From: Vicia villosa
Taxonomy: Eukaryota; Streptophyta; Magnoliopsida; Fabales; Fabaceae
Direction: 5' to 3'
DNA length: 64,000 nt
Assembly: GCF_029867415.1 (NCBI RefSeq)
Contig: NC_081182.1
Span: 41,837,462-41,901,461 of the forward strand
A model generated the notes under the pieces. It was not told the DNA's origin. It searched no databases and saw nothing but the letters and a program-made list of their open reading frames with translations. Positions within the stretch are counted from its first letter, which is position 1. Each line of letters starts with the position of its first letter. Below are positions 59,165 to 64,000 of the stretch, piece after piece. A program made the translations under genes and the position numbers.

Positions 59165-62100
59165 TGTCATACCCCAAAATTTTCCCAACATATTTATTCA
59201 TATTCCAGTCCATCTAAACTTTCAAATGCTCAAAGATACACAAGGAAGAAAGCATGCAGTCTCTCTCCTAGACAACAACCTCTTGAATTAGGGTTGCTGA
59301 TTTAATCAAGGGATTTAAACTTCTGATACCCCAAGTGGATTCCATGATCTCTCATATGATTCAAAGTGTCCTCGTGCCAAGTTTCAAGCCCTGATTCAAA
59401 AGATTACTCAGTCAACTGCTCAAACGATCAATAATCGACTAGTTGACCTAAAAGTCAAACTATGGACAAACTACAGTCAAAACTTCTGATTTTTGGTCAA
59501 CATCCTCATTATGGAGTATCATTCATCATTTGATCAAGTATTTATCATGATTCATCAAGAAAAGCTCCAGAATCATCAAGAACCTGAGTTTCTAAATTAG
59601 GGTTTTTAAGGAAAAAGTCAACCGAACTTTGACCGGCCATAACTTCCACATTGAAAATCAGAAATTTCCCATCCAAATCTCAGTTTGAAGGAAATTGAAT
59701 TCTCTAAAACTTTGTCTCTCACATGCCAAGCCTAAAAATGCTTCATTTGAGAGATATGGACCAAAACATTATAGGTCCTTTTCAAAAGTCAACCAAAAGA
59801 CATTTTTTTTAAAAGAACACACAAGGAGCATGGAACATTATTTGGATATGGGACCAAAAACATTGGTTATAAGACTCTTCAAGGTTTCTGAAAAGTCCAA
59901 GAGCTTGAAAAAATGTTGAAGTATGAGAAAATGGCAAGGTGCACAAGTTCACCTATTTTCAAGGGCATATATGAAGAGAAAAGGCCCAAAACTCCAAATA
60001 TTTCCAAATGGGCCTATACTCTTTTCATCCAATCTTCATCTTAAGCCCATGCACGTCCCAAGAATATATCTTTCTATTTTATATTATTTTTATTGATTAT
60101 TTTATGGTTTTTATTCATTTAAATCATAATTTAATTATATAAAATAATAAATTAATGAAGGATTTGATTTTGCTTTGGTTTTAAGTCAAGTAATCAATCA
60201 ATATATTCCTCTCAATCAACAAAATTCGTGCAAGGCAATGTTGGCATGATTAGGAGAAGATTAAACCAATTTTAGAAAGATTTGTATAAAAACTTCCAAT
60301 CAAATATTTTTTCATGATCACAAGAGATTTGCTTGAAAATTATTGACCTAATTGCTTCTATTATAAATACTTATCAAGCACAAAAGACTAGAGAACAAAA
60401 AAGTGGCTGCAAGGGCTAGGGTTTGAAAGTCAAAAATTTCAAGGAAAGGTATAGAATTCGTGTTCACCGTTTCAGCTCATTCCAGGTCCAAGTAACCATT
60501 CCAAGTCGTTCCTAAGGTAATATATGATAGGTATGATCGGTTACTAAGCTTCCATGACACCCATAACATGCACACCAAGTTTTACATATTCACGTTTTTT
60601 TTGAATCCTCATAACTCATATTTTATCTTGTTTAAATAATGTTTAACCATATGCGTGAGTTTCTGGTGACATTTAGAGAAGGTTAGAATCCTTGGATCGA
60701 AGCTTGGAGTTGTAAATCGAACAACACCATTGCTAGGGCTCAATAAAGGAAGCTTCGCGTTCTCACACTTCTGGGCTGTTTCAGAAAAAACGGAACACAC
60801 CGCTGAATTCGTAGGGTCAGATTTAGTGGATCTGGGCTTTATTGGGTCTTCGTTAACGCGTATTTTTGAGTTTAAATCTCGCAGGTAGGAAAAATCCACA
60901 ACTAAATTCGCAGCAAAAAGCCCAGGTAAATCCGCAGCCAATATTGGTAGGGATGATGAATAGTACTGTGGACTTTGTTAACCACGCGTGGCGTATATCC
61001 GGTGGATGGTCAAAAAAATCAAACTCTCTCTCCGTCCAGGATTGGTCCGTCAACGCATCCAAGGGTCCCACGCTGGACAATCGTCTACTCACGCGTTTTG
61101 TTATTAATTTGATTGGTTTCCGTCAATTAACAGCGAATTGATTCAGCAGACTTGGCAAGGACCTAGCTTCAGAAACCTCACGTGCCTGGGTTCGATACAT
61201 GCCCAAGACATGTATTTTAATGTTTATTTGTTATGCACGTATTCTTGATTCAGCGCGTCGCACCCACGTAACATACGATGCGCCTTCAGCGCATCAGCCA
61301 CCAGATGCATCCTCAGATTGATCCAATGTCCCTGATGGCGCAGATCCACCATGAACGTCCAGAGCCTCGCTGCACCTGATAATTGCGCCCAGGTTTTTTC
61401 TATTCCTTATTTATTGTTTTTTTTTTTTACTTTTATAAGTTGTTATTCTTTTCCCAATTATTTCTTTTAAAACCAAATTTAATCCTTTTATATATAACAA
61501 AATTTATTTTAACAGAATTAGTTTTTTTAGTAAATGATTTCAATTAAATAATTTTGGTTTATTTTTAATAATCTCCATTAGATAAATAATTAGGGTAATT
61601 AGTTCTTAATTTTAGGTTTTATAATTTTTAATTAATCAGGTTAAATAATTTAATAAATAATTTTAGGCTTAGCCTTTAAATTTCACAAATCGTAGATAAC
61701 TGAGGAAAATCTTTAAGTAAATTGTTCCCGTTAACTGTAGGCTAATATCTAATATCAACAATGCAAGAGTTGTCTATTAACTATAAGTTTTTACCCTTAG
61801 GTTTTAATCTTTGAGTTTGTCTAGGTTTTTTAGCCATAAGGTTTTACCATGTTTTTTAGTATATCTTATTTTCCTTTTCATTCTCCTGGCTTTTATTTTC
61901 GCGCCCAATTCTTTCCCTTTCACTTCTTCATTTTTCAGGGTTAGCCGAGATCTTCCGACTACGCACCATCAGAGCTAAGTTTCCAATCCTTATTTTATTT
62001 TTTATTTTATTTAAATATTATTTTACTTTTTACCTTTTGCCCAAAATAGGGTTTGCCTCGAATAGTCAATACACTCACCCTTATTTATTTTCCTCTTAAT

Positions 62101-63168
62101 TTGTAGAGTTAATCAAGGGTTCGAGGAAGATCAAGGCTCAACTTAATTATTCATCCCTCTTATTCCTTATTCTTTTTGTCTTTTAATTTCCCCCATCCCC
62201 GCAGGTGTTTATCCTAATAGCGTAGGACATTTATCTTTCCGCCTTTAATTTCTGCTCATTTTAAACTGCGTGGTTAGTAACTTTAGGGAGTGCAAGCCTT
62301 TAACAGAAGTAGATAACTAATTACAAGATAAATATCTGAATTAACCACCTGATTGTGCCACACACACACCTTTAGGGTAATCCCTCTGGTTGCCTTGTTG
62401 CCTTATTACCGTTGCCTTGTTGCCTTATATTGTTGCCTTATTGTTGCCTGTTGCCTCTAAGTGTACTAAATAGTCAAGTCCCTCGATTCCGAGGATACCT
62501 AAAGCAAATGTTGCCCTCAGTTCATTCATTATAACTTTTGTCCCTCGATGTTGCCTCGGTAAATGATGATTTGTCCCCATTGCTAAGGTATCCTTGCCTG
62601 TTGCCTAAAGGTTAAAATGACTATTCTATCCTTCCCTTAGACTACCTGCCCTCTTTATGGTAGGGACAGTCTTGTGGCGAACGATTATTCTCGATGACCC
62701 GCACATCCAATTGAAAGACTTCCTGCCCTCTCATGGTATGGATAGACCCTTTCGCCCGAAAGACTTAAAGAACACGAAAGACAAACTTAGGGTAGGTAGT
62801 TCTTAATTGCTTACTCAAAATCAAACAAATTCAAAATGCTTTTCACACCTCCTTTTCAAATACTTTCAAACAAGGCTACGCTTATTTACAAGCTAAAGTC
62901 CTTAAACGAAATCTTTTTACTATTCACACACGACACTTCAAGCTTTTCAAACAAACAAGTGAGCTAAGCAATTAAGAGCCCATGGATAACCATGGATGCA
63001 AAGGATGCCTTACACATTCCCTTTGTATAACTTACCCCCCGAACTCAAATCTTTTCAAAAGGTCTTTTTCTGTTCTTTTAGCCTTTCTATAATTGGATAA
63101 AATAAAAGTCGGTGGCGACTCTTGCTATCCGCAACATTTCGATATAAAAGTCAGTTCACCGTATTACA
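59165..63168 (+). mobile_element. Ogre-like (Ty3/gypsy, Tat lineage) solo LTR, 4004 bp
   Basis: Starts TGTCATACCCCAAAATTTTC and ends CAGTTCACCGTATTACA, with the perfect duplication CTTTC at 59160-59164 and 63169-63173. The end phrase GTCGGTGGCGACTCTTGC near 63110 is one I associate with legume Ogre LTRs, and the 4-kb length fits. A TATA-like TTATAAATAC is at 60361-60370. TTGCC-rich microrepeats occupy 62389-62600. No primer site, coding region or second LTR is attached, so this is a solo LTR. Open frames at 60609-61141 are not genes. Confidence 0.8.
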
Positions 63169-63640
63169 CTTTCACACAAGTTTGCAGCGCTCACTTTAGT
63201 TTCTTCCTTGTTAATTTTTTCTCATTCGCCTTCCCTACCTACAAGTCAAAACCAAGAAAAAGTTTACTCATCATAAGTTATACACGTCATATTATCATAC
63301 AAGCATTATGAAACAAACTATTGAAATGTAAACAGAGCTACATAAACAACTTAGTTTACTACTTAGGTTATACATTCACTCATATTAAGTTAACTTCTAA
63401 ACAAATTTTGAAATATAAACTATTATGAAGATGAACCTGAGCGTAGTCATTTTCTAAGATTTGATGGAATAAAGGTAACTCTTCCAAGAAGACGAGTTAA
63501 CTGCATGAGTTTGGGGTTTCCATTTTGCATGTTTGTGAAGAAAGGTTGTTAAAACGTTAATGGAGATTATGATATATGTGAAAGACGAGTGAGAGAGATG
63601 TTAAAGTTTTATTTTGGGAGAAACGATTGTTATATACTGA
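63169..63640. other. Continuation of the element that hosts the Ogre solo LTR
   Basis: Begins ACACAAGTTTGCAGCGCTCA, the inverted partner of 59110-59132, and runs into the CACTA terminus to the right. No coding sequence recognised. Confidence 0.4.
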
Positions 63641-63977
63641 AGCGAGAGATTATTCCGCTTAATATGTAACATCTTTCACCATGGTTGATAATAAGAACTG
63701 TGATGAAATGATAGCACCTTACATCGCGTTTGATAATATGAATTGTGATGATATACAAGGACAAGCTCATTTTGTAACGAAAAAATAAAAAAATTATTGG
63801 TGCTGGGATTTGAACTCTTACACTCCAGGTACATTTCACCACGGTTGTTAACTATGACCATAGTGAAATATATTTTTAAAAAATAGAAAAAAAAACACTC
63901 ATAAAAGAGTTATTACCACAGTTGATAGAAATACTGTTGTAATACGTTATTACCAAAAATCTATTTTGTAGTAGTGC
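63641..63977. mobile_element. Right terminus of a CACTA-type element
   Basis: The reverse strand begins CACTACTACAAAATAGATTT at 63977. Inward lie subterminal phrases TTTCACCATGGTTGATAA, ACCACGGTTGTTAACTATG and ACCACAGTTGATAG, diverged copies of one motif. It is the same kind of end as at 7634. The left terminus is not identified; the element may begin near 58100 and contain the Ogre solo LTR. Confidence 0.6.
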
Positions 63978-64000
63978 TTCCACGATGGACTTTACCAGCC

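Noticed and set aside
60609..61141. Overlapping open frames on both strands
   Set aside because: They are internal to the Ogre-like solo LTR in its U3/R/U5 sequence; no domain is seen.
61183..61205. tRNA B box (GGTTCGATACA) as a tRNA gene
   Set aside because: No A box or foldable arms nearby; it is part of the Ogre-like LTR.

Overview
The window looks like nuclear DNA of a flowering plant, most likely a legume with a large, repeat-rich genome (pea/vetch tribe; an inference from the Ogre-type and Sirevirus-type LTRs, not tested by search). Much of it is AT-rich, no prokaryotic features are visible, and the one conserved host gene has GT-AG introns and encodes a chloroplast protein. That gene is PSAN (photosystem I subunit N), 48796-49646 on the + strand, three exons, 170 codons, preceded by a promoter that holds a duplicated module with an I-box.

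Nearly everything else is transposable-element sequence. 1-4240 is AT-rich intergenic DNA with a hAT-type MITE (334-695, 8-bp target duplication), a second probable MITE, a degenerate minisatellite and an ATT microsatellite. 4242-17986 is one old + strand Ty1/copia element, recognisable from short LTRs, a PBS, gag and RT/RNase H relics. It is blown apart by a stacked nest: an organelle-like insert, a CACTA-type end, a hAT element (7642-8798), a Tourist-like MITE (8807-14097) and, inside that MITE, a very young minus-strand copia element (8952-13857; LTRs differ at 2 of 436 positions). A second CACTA-type element (14190-16370) and a solo LTR (17181-17794) sit further right. 19127-23360 is a duplicated single-copy-like segment flanking a truncated minus-strand copia element.

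23474-38460 is a minus-strand Ty3/gypsy (Tekay/Del-like) relic. Its 3' LTR is split by a complete, young + strand Sirevirus-type copia element (25751-34957; 5-bp TSD, LTRs about 99.4 percent identical), and its pol is split by a hAT-type MITE (37130-37796). 38461-48300 holds a dimeric tandem repeat with a 253-bp period, two copies of a fused MULE-transposase/copia segment, nested inverted repeats including a perfect 57-bp palindrome, and a perfect (GT)293 tract.

After PSAN come a LINE fragment, a decayed second Sirevirus (50900-57578) with a solo LTR inside its 3' LTR, CACTA-like debris, and a 4-kb Ogre-like solo LTR (59165-63168, TSD CTTTC).

No new biochemical system was found. The interest lies in the insertion chronology, the lesion pattern of the two young elements (all three premature stops fit single C-to-T changes), family-specific short-word enrichment, the extreme GT tract and the PSAN promoter duplication.
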